Assembly (NCBI RefSeq): GCF_001591105.1
Contig: NZ_BCUD01000002.1
Span: 62,001-126,000, forward strand
Reading direction: 5' to 3'
Source of the DNA: Vibrio nereis NBRC 15637
GTDB taxonomy: Bacteria > Pseudomonadota > Gammaproteobacteria > Enterobacterales > Vibrionaceae
DNA length: 64,000 nt
Under the pieces are notes generated by a model, which was given only the letters and a program-made list of their open reading frames with translations, was not told where the DNA came from and did no database searches. The translations under genes and the position numbers were made by a program. Positions within the stretch are counted from its first letter, which is position 1. Each line of letters begins with the position of its first letter. This document shows positions 56,659 through 64,000 of the stretch, piece by piece.

Positions 56659-57276
56659 TTACCAACTTTGCTCACTGCGTTTAATCGCTACGACCGAAAA
56701 CGTATGCCAATGTTTAGTTCGACCCAGTGCAGTTTGTCCTTGTTCGTCACGCTCGACAAAACGGACAATCTCAAACTGTCTAAATAGTTCTCTCACTTGA
56801 GTTTCGTTAAGTGGAGTAGTCGGAGAACGATACCCTGACGCCCAACTATCATTTATCCCCATAAAGTCACCTGCAAACACGCCGCCGATTTCCAAGCTGA
56901 CTGTGATGCGTTGCCAGGTATCAAAAAAACTATCAGGATTAGCAAAGAAGAGACTGTTGTTGGCGATGATAAGTCCACTCTTGGGATAATCAAAACTCTC
57001 AAAACTGGTTTGATAAAGTTCAACCAAGGCCTGGTTCGCAAAGCGTTCGCGACAAATTGAGATAGAATCAGAGTTGATATCAAACCCGTGCACTTGATAA
57101 CCAAGTTCAGCCAAATAGTGAATATCACTTCCCGTTCCACAGCCGCAGTCTATCGCTACTCGCGTGCGAGATTCATTCAGTTTGGCTGCCAACTCAGTCC
57201 GCGGTAAATGACGACGTTGCAGAGCTTTAGCGTAGTAATCACGCCATATTTGTTGGTGTTCTTCTAACAATGACAA
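56659..57276 (-). CDS. SAM-dependent class I methyltransferase
   Basis: The 205-aa protein has the methyltransferase motif I region A-I-D-C-G-C-G-T-G-S-D-I and a later I-I-A-N-N-S-L-F-F-A. The start is probably TTG 57276 (or TTG 57270), with AAGGAT upstream. Substrate unknown; the NNSLFF-type motif IV differs from the usual NPPF of nucleic-acid enzymes, suggesting a small molecule. Confidence 0.82.
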   Translation of the reverse strand: MSLLEEHQQIWRDYYAKALQRRHLPRTELAAKLNESRTRVAIDCGCGTGSDIHYLAELGYQVHGFDINSDSISICRERFANQALVELYQTSFESFDYPKSGLIIANNSLFFANPDSFFDTWQRITVSLEIGGVFAGDFMGINDSWASGYRSPTTPLNETQVRELFRQFEIVRFVERDEQGQTALGRTKHWHTFSVVAIKRSEQSW

Positions 57277-57362
57277 ATCCTTATGTCGGTCAGATCTGGT
57301 GAGAGAGCCGATAATGGATACCAGCCAAGCGAGGGAACATAGAAATGCCCCCTCTCAGGAAC

Positions 57363-57779
57363 TTAAAACTCGCGATTCATCTTTTCTAGGCAAGCCAAGA
57401 GCACTGACTCTTGCTCGGAGTCGATATTACGAGTCAGGTCTTTCACTAAATCTAAATGCAGCTGGTTATGCTGACGATGAATCGCTTGGCCCTCTTGTGT
57501 CAGCGTCACAACAATCGCGCGGCGATCATCAGGATGGGCTTGACGCTCAATGAGATTTGCTGCCACCAGCTTCTCAATTTGCACCGTTAACGTACCGGTC
57601 GTAATACCTAACTTCTCGGCCAGTTCTTTCATGCGCAGCGCACCATGCACACCCAATACTTCAATGGTGTGGACCTGAGCTAAAGAGTAGCCAGTCTCTT
57701 TAACGACAGACTGCTCCCACGACGACATCTTGTCGTAGAACTCAGTAAGTAATTGGTTTAGCTGTTCAATGTTTTGCAT
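57363..57779 (-). CDS. MarR family transcriptional regulator
   Basis: The 138-aa protein has the MarR winged-helix fold with L-R-M-K-E-L-A-E-K-L-G-I-T-T-G-T-L-T-V-Q-I-E-K-L and R-Q-A-H-P-D-D-R-R-A-I-V-V-T-L-T. It begins two bases past the CDF stop, forming an operon with the metal exporter. It probably senses the exporter's metal or a co-occurring ligand and binds the palindromes at 58711-58756. Confidence 0.92.
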   Translation of the reverse strand: MQNIEQLNQLLTEFYDKMSSWEQSVVKETGYSLAQVHTIEVLGVHGALRMKELAEKLGITTGTLTVQIEKLVAANLIERQAHPDDRRAIVVTLTQEGQAIHRQHNQLHLDLVKDLTRNIDSEQESVLLACLEKMNREF

Positions 57780-57781
57780 GA

Positions 57782-58696
57782 TTATGATGAATGTACTTCT
57801 AACGTCAGATGGCTAATCTTATCAAACTTACTTAGCTTTTGTTTATATTCCTCAACGGCTAGTCCCGCCGATGCGTGCAGAGTAATTGCAGCCGAATAAT
57901 GGTGACCACTCACCTTCCACACATGCAAGTCCGTCACCGTACCATAAGGTGCAAGCTCTTCTTTAATCGCACTTCTGTATTTTTGTTCAATGTTTTCATC
58001 GAGCAAAATTGGGCTGGTTTGCTTGATAAGGTTCATGGTCCATTTGCTGATAACCACAGCACCAACTATCCCCATAGCGGCATCAAGCCAGTTCCAACCA
58101 TAGAGTTTGCCTAGGATCAGCGCAGCAATGGCAAGCACGGACGTGAGCGCATCCGCCAAAACATGCAGATAAGCCGCTCTTAAATTGTGGTCGTGATGAT
58201 GGTGATCGTGCCCATGGTGATGAGCGTGATCATGTCCGTGAGAATGATCATGGTGGTGATCGCCAAGCAGGAACATGCTCGCGACGTTAACCGCCAAACC
58301 GATAACAGCGACGATGATAGCCTCGTTAAACTGAATGCTTTCAGGGTTAAATAAGCGGTGCACCGATTCAGCAAACATCAGCAATGCCACAATCCCCAAT
58401 GCAATCGCGCTGGTATAGCCTCCCAGTACGCTTACCTTTCCCGTGCCGAAAGAAAATCGCTCATTGTTGGCGTGTTTACGCGCATAACGATAGGCGAACA
58501 AAGTAATACAAAACGCCGCCGCGTGCGTTCCCATATGCCAACCGTCAGCGAGCAGCGCCATTGACCCAAAAAGTGTTCCAGCGGTAATTTCAACCACCAT
58601 CGTAGTGAGGGTCAGCAACAGAACGTAAAAAGTTCGTTTCTCACCTTGTTGGTTGTGTCCAGAGAAGTTGTGGCTGTGCTGTTGAGAAGAGTTCAA
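57782..58696 (-). CDS. Cation diffusion facilitator metal exporter (DmeF/ZitB-like)
   Basis: The 304-aa membrane protein has six segments, a long histidine-rich stretch at roughly residues 146-170 between two of them, and the CDF His/Asp ligands (A-L-L-A-D-G-W-H-M and L-H-V-L-A-D-A-L-T-S). Family members export Zn, Co or Ni using proton antiport. It starts with TTG at 58696. The metal is not deducible with certainty. Confidence 0.92.
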   Translation of the reverse strand: MNSSQQHSHNFSGHNQQGEKRTFYVLLLTLTTMVVEITAGTLFGSMALLADGWHMGTHAAAFCITLFAYRYARKHANNERFSFGTGKVSVLGGYTSAIALGIVALLMFAESVHRLFNPESIQFNEAIIVAVIGLAVNVASMFLLGDHHHDHSHGHDHAHHHGHDHHHHDHNLRAAYLHVLADALTSVLAIAALILGKLYGWNWLDAAMGIVGAVVISKWTMNLIKQTSPILLDENIEQKYRSAIKEELAPYGTVTDLHVWKVSGHHYSAAITLHASAGLAVEEYKQKLSKFDKISHLTLEVHSS

Positions 58697-58710
58697 AATG
58701 GCACCATTAG

Positions 58711-58756
58711 TTTGATAGTCAAATTATTTGAATATCAATTTATTTTGATTATCAAA
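58711..58756 (-). promoter_or_regulatory. Three repeated 13-bp palindromes, probable MarR operators
   Basis: TTTGATAGTCAAA (58711-58723), TTTGAATATCAAT (58727-58739) and TTTGATTATCAAA (58744-58756) share a TTTGA-N3-TCAAA pattern, spaced 16 and 17 bases apart, just upstream of the CDF start. They are likely autoregulatory sites for the MarR gene in the same operon. Confidence 0.78.
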
Positions 58757-58825
58757 CATTGTCAATGCACTAAAGGAAAAACAACAACCATTGAACCGAG
58801 AAGATGAGCCCAAGATTTCACTGAT

Positions 58826-60571
58826 TCAGAGCAATACCAGTAGTTCAATAACCGCAATGGAAGTGGCAATCAAGGCTGTCATCTTCCAAAACATAACTGG
58901 ATTGCGCTGCAACAGTGGGCGCTCTTTAAACTCTGCTTGTAGTGTTTTATTCGGAGTGTGTAGGTCAGCAACAAACTCACTTAACGCTTCGTAACGCCTT
59001 GCAGGTAAATGATGGACAGCTTTACGAAAGGTCAAATCAATCCATACTGGAAGATCTTCACGAAAAGAACATATTGAGCGATACACCCACTTGGTATGCC
59101 TCGCCGATTGAAGATTTTGGTTAGTTGTCGGTTTATAGGGTAGCTGTCCGGTCAGCATTTCATAACCCATCACAGCAATAGAGAACAAATCGGACCTAGT
59201 GGTCGCGTTATCGCCAATGATGTATTCCGGTGCGATGTAATTGACCGCCCCCAGCGGCATCACTTCTTGAGCTTCTTGCGCGATCTCTTGCAATCCTTGT
59301 ACTTTTACCGCACCAAAATCGATGATTTTTACCCCACCAGCTGGCGTGATCATGATGTTTTCCGGTTTAAGGTCTCGGTGCACCATATCCGCACGCTGAA
59401 ATACCCGAGTCGCTTTGACTAGCTCACCTAAGAGCTCCCGGACCTTTTGCAAGCTTGGCTTAGGGTTATCGTACATCCATTGGCGCAACGTTGTGCCTTC
59501 CACTAGCTCGCAAAGTTGATAAATGAACTTCGAGTCTTTTGGCGTCGGGAACACTTTCATCACTCTGTCGCTATTTAGCTGCGATCCAACCCAATACTCA
59601 TTGGCGAAATTAAGCAAATATTCGCGGTCTTCACTGTACTGCATAGAAGGCACTTTCATTACCAACTGGCGACCACTATGCTCTTCCATCACTTGGTAGA
59701 CATGGCTGCGCGAGCCTTCATAGAGGATTCTCTCAACTCGGTAACCGTCCAATCGATTTCCCACTTCTAAAGCGGGGGCAATGGTGCGGGTTAAGACGGC
59801 TTGCTGGTGCTCAAGCAAAGAATGTTCGGGCAAGTGCTGCACATCGACAAGCAAACAACTGACATTGTCCTGGCTGCTATTGGTTAATGCTCGATGGCAG
59901 AGTGTCTGGCAAATCTCTGAAACATCCAGCCGATCATCGCTCGTCACCTCCAGTAACTCGTTTTGCTCCAAATAATCATGCAAGCCATCAGAGGAGAGAA
60001 TAAACCTGTCGCCTTGCTGCAATGACAACGTCTGATAATCCACATCCAATTTACTGTCCATGCCTAAAGCGCGCGTCAGATACGCACTCTTACCAAAATT
60101 TATTCGCTGATGATCGTGTGTGAGCAAACGCAGTTTATTGTCTCGCAATAGATAAATACGCGTATCGCCGACGTGGAACAAATGGGCAGTGTTGGATTTT
60201 AGGATAAGCGAGCTAAAAGTGGTCACAAAGCCGTTATGTGATAGCTCTTGTTTGCTTCCCTCTTGATACAACCAAGCGTTGAGAGCGGTTAAAATTTGAT
60301 TCGCCGAGCGTTTTACACTCCAGCTCTTTGGTGTGGCGTAATAATCGTTGATGAACTGCACTACCGCAGTGTGGCTGGCCTTTTGGCTTTGCTCGCTGCA
60401 GCTGACGCCGTCCGCAATACAGGCGACAATACCCTTATGTGCCAATAGATTTGACTGCGTGGGTACCTTGACCAGAATCGCGTCTTGGTTCTCTGCACGT
60501 GTTCCGGTTAATGAAACACCAGCATGTTCCACTTCGATCGTTGATGAAGAATTTGCGTTGTTCAGATTCAT
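58826..60571 (-). CDS. PP2C-type phosphatase fused to Ser/Thr kinase, nir operon
   Basis: The protein is 581 aa (ATG 60571, GAAGAG upstream). The N-terminal 250 residues form a PP2C phosphatase (VACIADGVSCSEQSQ, FHVGDTRIYL, ILSSDGLHD, DNVSC). The C-terminal part is a Hanks-type kinase with VHRDLKPENIM near residue 395 and IDFGAVKV near 417. It ends in a hydrophobic segment (FWKMTALIATSIAVIELLVLL) that anchors it to the inner membrane. It is the last gene of nirB-nirD-transporter, a neighbourhood that, from memory, pseudomonads share. Targets are unknown; regulation of nitrite metabolism is inferred. Confidence 0.9.
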   Translation of the reverse strand: MNLNNANSSSTIEVEHAGVSLTGTRAENQDAILVKVPTQSNLLAHKGIVACIADGVSCSEQSQKASHTAVVQFINDYYATPKSWSVKRSANQILTALNAWLYQEGSKQELSHNGFVTTFSSLILKSNTAHLFHVGDTRIYLLRDNKLRLLTHDHQRINFGKSAYLTRALGMDSKLDVDYQTLSLQQGDRFILSSDGLHDYLEQNELLEVTSDDRLDVSEICQTLCHRALTNSSQDNVSCLLVDVQHLPEHSLLEHQQAVLTRTIAPALEVGNRLDGYRVERILYEGSRSHVYQVMEEHSGRQLVMKVPSMQYSEDREYLLNFANEYWVGSQLNSDRVMKVFPTPKDSKFIYQLCELVEGTTLRQWMYDNPKPSLQKVRELLGELVKATRVFQRADMVHRDLKPENIMITPAGGVKIIDFGAVKVQGLQEIAQEAQEVMPLGAVNYIAPEYIIGDNATTRSDLFSIAVMGYEMLTGQLPYKPTTNQNLQSARHTKWVYRSICSFREDLPVWIDLTFRKAVHHLPARRYEALSEFVADLHTPNKTLQAEFKERPLLQRNPVMFWKMTALIATSIAVIELLVLL

Positions 60572-60600
60572 AAACACTCTTCAAGGTATTTGGCGAAGAA

Positions 60601-60683
60601 CAAAAGCCCAATACAGATACTGAGCTTTTGAACGATGCGTGAGTCGCAGTAAACTAATGATTAAGCTTTACGACCCACGCATC
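60601..60683 (-). other. Two adjacent hairpins between nitrate transporter and kinase genes
   Basis: CAAAAGC (60601-60607)/GCTTTTG (60624-60630) and GATGCGTGAGTCG (60634-60646)/CGACCCACGCATC (60671-60683, one mismatch) form two hairpins in the 124-base gap. No T-run is evident; they could attenuate transcription or set mRNA stability so that the kinase is expressed less than the transporter. Confidence 0.5.
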
Positions 60684-60701
60684 CTCCGACTTCATAATCT
60701 G

Positions 60702-62171
60702 TTAATGCGAAACGTCTATCAGCGTCACGCTACCGTCTTCATTCACTTCGGCAATTTTGCCGCTTGGTTCTTCCATGAACATCAGAGCAACGAAACCTAC
60801 CACTGCCGTACCCGCAATCACAAAGAAGAAGGTTTGATAGTCAACAAACGAAAGTATCGTCAGGTAAGTCACCGCGCCGACATTACCGTAAGCGCCTGTC
60901 ATGCCTGCAATTTGCCCCGTCATACGACGTTTGATAAGTGGTACAGTGGCAAACACCGCGCCCTCGCCTGCTTGAACAAAGAATGAACACACCATGGCAG
61001 CAACCACCGCCAACCAGATCGGCCATTCACTCCCTACTTGCCCCATCACGAAGTAGCCCACTGCAAGACCAGCGGTCAGAATCAGTAGCGTAGGTTTACG
61101 TCCAAAGCGGTCTGAGATCCAGCCACCGCCCGGTCTCGACATCAAATTCATAAAGGCGTAGGCAGACGCCACCATACCGGCCAATACTGGTGACAATTCA
61201 AACGTTTCGGAAAAGAACAGCGGCAACATCGACACCACCGCTAGTTCAGAACCAAAAGTGGCAAAGTAAAGCACGTTTAACACTGCAACCTGCTTAAACT
61301 TATATTGGTGCACCTCTTCAACTGGCTTCTCAAATACGGTTTTGTTTACCTTCCAAACCTGTGTGGCCTCGACTAAGTACAAAGCGATCAAGCCTGCATA
61401 AATTGAGTTCACCGCAACATCTGACAGCATACCGATTCCAGCGCCAGAGAGTTTCCAGGCCAGCAACGCTAATACCGCATACATCGGGACTTTCATTAAC
61501 AACAGGAAGAAAAAATCCCCTTTTGACGTCACTTCCATAGCGGTTAAATGCTTAGGTTTGAAATACGTCGAGCCTTTCGGCGTATCTGATACGCTGCGAT
61601 AAAACACCACCGAGAAAGCCAAACTCATCAAGCCTGTGACGGCAATCGCATAACGCCAACCGTCTTCACCACCAAACAGCAGAGCCGCCGTAGGCAAGGT
61701 AAATGCTGCGGCTGCGGAGCCAAAGTTACCCCAACCGCCGTAAATGCCCTCCGCAGTACCCAGTTCGTGGTGTGGAAACCACTCAGATACAAGGCGGATA
61801 CCAATCACGAAGCCCGCACCGATAAAGCCAAGTAAGAAGCGCGCAATCGCGGCTTGTAGAAACGAATCGGCAAAGGCGAACATAAAACAAGGGATAGAAC
61901 ATACCGCCAGCAACGCCGAATAGACGACCCGAGGTCCATACTTGTCGGTCAGCATACCTATCACGACTCGCGCCGGAATGGTTAACGCGACGTTGAGGAT
62001 CAACAGTGTTTTGATTTCCTGAGTGGTCAGTCCCAGAGTTTCCTTCACCATTTGCAATAACGGCGCGAAGTTAAACCACACAACAAAGGTGATAAAAAAC
62101 GCCATCCAACTCAGGTGTAAGATTTTCATCTTGCCTTTAAATGAGAATATCGAGAATTTGCTGCTTTCCAT
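60702..62171 (-). CDS. Nitrate/nitrite transporter, NarK/NasA type
   Basis: The 489-aa MFS protein has 12 segments. It shows the nitrate signatures [10 protein letters not shown] and the late [19 protein letters not shown] precedes the ATG. It imports nitrate or exports nitrite. As part of nirBD it most likely serves nitrite/nitrate assimilation. Confidence 0.92.
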   Translation of the reverse strand: MESSKFSIFSFKGKMKILHLSWMAFFITFVVWFNFAPLLQMVKETLGLTTQEIKTLLILNVALTIPARVVIGMLTDKYGPRVVYSALLAVCSIPCFMFAFADSFLQAAIARFLLGFIGAGFVIGIRLVSEWFPHHELGTAEGIYGGWGNFGSAAAAFTLPTAALLFGGEDGWRYAIAVTGLMSLAFSVVFYRSVSDTPKGSTYFKPKHLTAMEVTSKGDFFFLLLMKVPMYAVLALLAWKLSGAGIGMLSDVAVNSIYAGLIALYLVEATQVWKVNKTVFEKPVEEVHQYKFKQVAVLNVLYFATFGSELAVVSMLPLFFSETFELSPVLAGMVASAYAFMNLMSRPGGGWISDRFGRKPTLLILTAGLAVGYFVMGQVGSEWPIWLAVVAAMVCSFFVQAGEGAVFATVPLIKRRMTGQIAGMTGAYGNVGAVTYLTILSFVDYQTFFFVIAGTAVVGFVALMFMEEPSGKIAEVNEDGSVTLIDVSH

Positions 62172-62243
62172 GAATCAGTCCTTTCTAGTAATCCATTACT
62201 AGGTGCGCCAACGAGTCCTAGGCTGGTGCACCTACGTGGTGTG

Positions 62244-62588
62244 TTAAGCCGCCTGAGAAACCGCAGCGAGAACCTGAACCGCGCCATTGTGCTCGCGGAT
62301 CGGATAGGTTTTGATTTGATGATGTGGCTCCTCTAAACACACACCAGTTTCTAAGTGGAAGTGCTGTTTATAGAGTGGTGAAGCAACATAAGGTTGACCA
62401 TCGAGCGAGCCGATAATACCACGTGAAAGTACGTTGGCATCGCTGATCGGGTCGTAGTTTGACACCGCATACAGCTCTCCTGTTCTAGTGCAGTTAAATA
62501 CCGCGACTTGTTCATCAACCACCAACGCGCATACCCCAGCATTTGGCACTAAATCAGTGGTTTGGCAGATAGTTATCCAGTTTTCCAT
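62244..62588 (-). CDS. nirD: Nitrite reductase small subunit NirD
   Basis: The 114-aa protein has a Rieske-like fold typical of NirD without the CxH and CxxH cluster ligands. AAAGGAG precedes the ATG. It partners NirB, lying 52 bases after its stop. Confidence 0.93.
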   Translation of the reverse strand: MENWITICQTTDLVPNAGVCALVVDEQVAVFNCTRTGELYAVSNYDPISDANVLSRGIIGSLDGQPYVASPLYKQHFHLETGVCLEEPHHQIKTYPIREHNGAVQVLAAVSQAA

Positions 62589-62639
62589 AGCAAGTCTCCT
62601 TTGAAGCGAATTCGTATAACTTAATCTTGAGTGGTGGCG

Positions 62640-64000
62640 TTACTGCACTTCCACCACGTCGATGTTCTGTTGTTTTTTCTTGCGCTCTGATGGCTGTGGG
62701 AAGCGTTGATCACGCATGGAGATAAACTTCAGGCGCTCATCGCGTTTATCGCTATTGATGAAGTGGTTGAAGCGTTTGAGTTTCTCTGGTGATTCGAGCG
62801 TGGTTTTCCATTCGCACTGGTACTTAGCGATGTTAGCCGCCATCTCTTTTTCGAGTTCTGCGCACACACCCAACTTGTCTTCAATCACAACGCTCTTTAG
62901 GTATTCCAGTCCACCTTCGAGGTTTTCAAGCCAAACAGAGGTGCGCTGCAGGCGGTCAGCCGTGCGGATGTAAAACATCAAAATACGGTCGATGTATTGG
63001 ATCAGGGTGGTGTCATCTAGATCAGAGGCGAATAGATCGGCGTGACGAGGGCGCATCCCGCCATTGCCACACACGTAAAGGTTCCAGCCGTTTTCAGTCG
63101 CGATCACGCCGATGTCTTTCGATTGCGCTTCTGCACATTCACGCGTACAGCCAGAAACCGCAAACTTAATCTTGTGTGGGGAACGCAAGCCTTTGTAGCG
63201 ATTTTCAATATCTATCGCGAAGCCCACGCTGTCTCCGACACCAAAACGACACCAAGTGCTACCGACACAAGACTTAACAGTACGTACGGACTTTCCGTAG
63301 GCGTGGCCCGTCTCAAAGCCAGCATCCACCAGCTTTTTCCAGATAAGCGGTAAGTCATTCAGTTGTGCGCCAAATAAGTCAATACGCTGGCCGCCCGTGA
63401 TCTTGGTATAGAGGTCAAACTCCTTCGCCACTTCACCCAAAATAATCAGTTTTTCAGGCGTAATTTCCCCACCCGCCACACGCGGTACAACCGAATACGT
63501 GCCATCTTTCTGAATATTGCCGAGGTAAATATCGTTACTGTCTTGCAGTTCAACGTGTTTATCATCGAGGATATAGTCGTTCCAGTAAGATGCTAGGATT
63601 GAACCCACCGTAGGCTTACACACACTACAGCCCAAACCGGAACCGTGGCTGTGGAGCAACTCGTCAAAGGTCTTGATTTGATTGACGCGAATAATGTCGC
63701 TCAGCTCTTGGCGCGAATACGCAAAGTGTTCACACAGGTCGTTATTGACTTCAACACCAAGGCTTAATAGCTCGTTATCCAATACCTGTTTTGCCAACGC
63801 AGAACAACCGCCGCACCCCGTTGACGCATTGGTGCTCGCTTTCAGTTCTGCCATCGTGGTGCATCCTGACGCGACCGCTTGTTTGATGTCCCCTTTGCTG
63901 ACATCAAAACAAGAACAGATCATGGCGCTATCCGGCAGAGCATCGATACCCATTGCTGCCGAGTCATCTTCGACCGCATTAGGCAGAATCAACACCGAAG
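62640..64000 (-). CDS. nirB: NADH-dependent nitrite reductase large subunit NirB (5' end outside window)
   Basis: The frame is open to the right edge, so this is the C-terminal part of NirB. The visible half has the BFD-type 2Fe-2S part (ICSCFDV, CGGCSAL), a second Cys-rich helix (CSVC), and the sulfite/nitrite reductase catalytic domain with siroheme/4Fe-4S Cys in CVGSTWC and CTRECAEA. With NirD it reduces nitrite to ammonia using NADH. The FAD/NADH domain lies outside the window. Confidence 0.95.
   Translation of the reverse strand, partial: SVLILPNAVEDDSAAMGIDALPDSAMICSCFDVSKGDIKQAVASGCTTMAELKASTNASTGCGGCSALAKQVLDNELLSLGVEVNNDLCEHFAYSRQELSDIIRVNQIKTFDELLHSHGSGLGCSVCKPTVGSILASYWNDYILDDKHVELQDSNDIYLGNIQKDGTYSVVPRVAGGEITPEKLIILGEVAKEFDLYTKITGGQRIDLFGAQLNDLPLIWKKLVDAGFETGHAYGKSVRTVKSCVGSTWCRFGVGDSVGFAIDIENRYKGLRSPHKIKFAVSGCTRECAEAQSKDIGVIATENGWNLYVCGNGGMRPRHADLFASDLDDTTLIQYIDRILMFYIRTADRLQRTSVWLENLEGGLEYLKSVVIEDKLGVCAELEKEMAANIAKYQCEWKTTLESPEKLKRFNHFINSDKRDERLKFISMRDQRFPQPSERKKKQQNIDVVEVQ

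Noticed and set aside
58180..58374. 64-aa frame rich in Ile and Met inside the CDF gene
   Set aside because: It is an alternative frame of the His-rich region, not a gene.
1..64000. CRISPR array, tRNA or rRNA genes, prophage
   Set aside because: No regularly spaced repeats, no tRNA-like cloverleaf or rRNA sequence and no phage structural or integrase gene seen by eye.

Overview
The window reads as a piece of a Vibrio genome, most likely from the Harveyi/parahaemolyticus group and probably the second chromosome. This is inferred from gene families, moderate GC, and the mix of BCCT osmolyte uptake, Fur-controlled iron uptake, NarP/FNR-type sites and nitrite assimilation. No tRNA, rRNA, CRISPR array, complete insertion sequence or phage gene was seen. 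Almost all genes look intact. The two end genes are cut by the window edges.

Layout. (1) 1-6.8 kb, minus strand: a RidA, aldehyde dehydrogenase, M19-dipeptidase-like, BCCT, unknown 578-aa protein, partial gene operon, divergent from a LysR regulator. It looks like a catabolic unit for a betaine or imino-acid osmolyte. (2) 7.8-11 kb: CtlX-type amidinohydrolase and a fused ABC exporter. (3) 11-13.6 kb: a gene-poor, AT-rich stretch followed by two uncharacterised genes, a PUA/EVE-like-domain protein and a membrane-anchored coiled-coil protein. This is the best candidate here for an undescribed system. (4) 13.6-19.3 kb: AraC/LysE pair, pirin, CatB-type acetyltransferase, prolyl aminopeptidase, LysR. 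(5) 19.9-27.7 kb: ornithine-racemase-like enzyme with a YfcC carrier, an EAL phosphodiesterase, ArfB ribosome rescue, small proteins and an ABC-F ATPase. (6) 28-31.6 kb: FecBCDE-type ferric chelate importer behind a Fur box. (7) 31.95-36.2 kb: a giant fused formate dehydrogenase with an FNR box and a NarP-like box upstream. (8) 36.2-44.4 kb: a long run of small, mostly minus-strand housekeeping or stress genes (isochorismatase-like, two GFA proteins, phosphatase, HPP/TetR pair, NUDIX, GNATs, OsmC, lipoprotein). (9) 45.5-46.5 kb: FMN riboswitch and ribB. (10) 46.5-48.8 kb: SetA-type sugar efflux with a divergent AraC regulator. (11) 49-55.9 kb: TonB receptor convergent with a siderophore import operon and FhuF-like reductase, with Fur-like boxes at both ends. 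(12) 56.2-58.8 kb: methyltransferase, and a CDF metal exporter with a MarR regulator behind three repeated 13-bp palindromes. (13) 58.8-64 kb: nirB (partial), nirD, nitrate/nitrite transporter and a PP2C phosphatase/Ser-Thr kinase fusion.

How they fit: the window carries two iron-chelate import systems and no siderophore biosynthesis genes, so it looks set up to use citrate or foreign siderophores. The formate dehydrogenase carries anaerobic/nitrate-type control sites, while nirBD-transporter-kinase handles nitrite. Many genes sit beside their own regulators (LysR, AraC, TetR, MarR), and several of those junctions contain clear palindromic operators. Start codons were refined by ribosome binding sites, and several genes use GTG or TTG.
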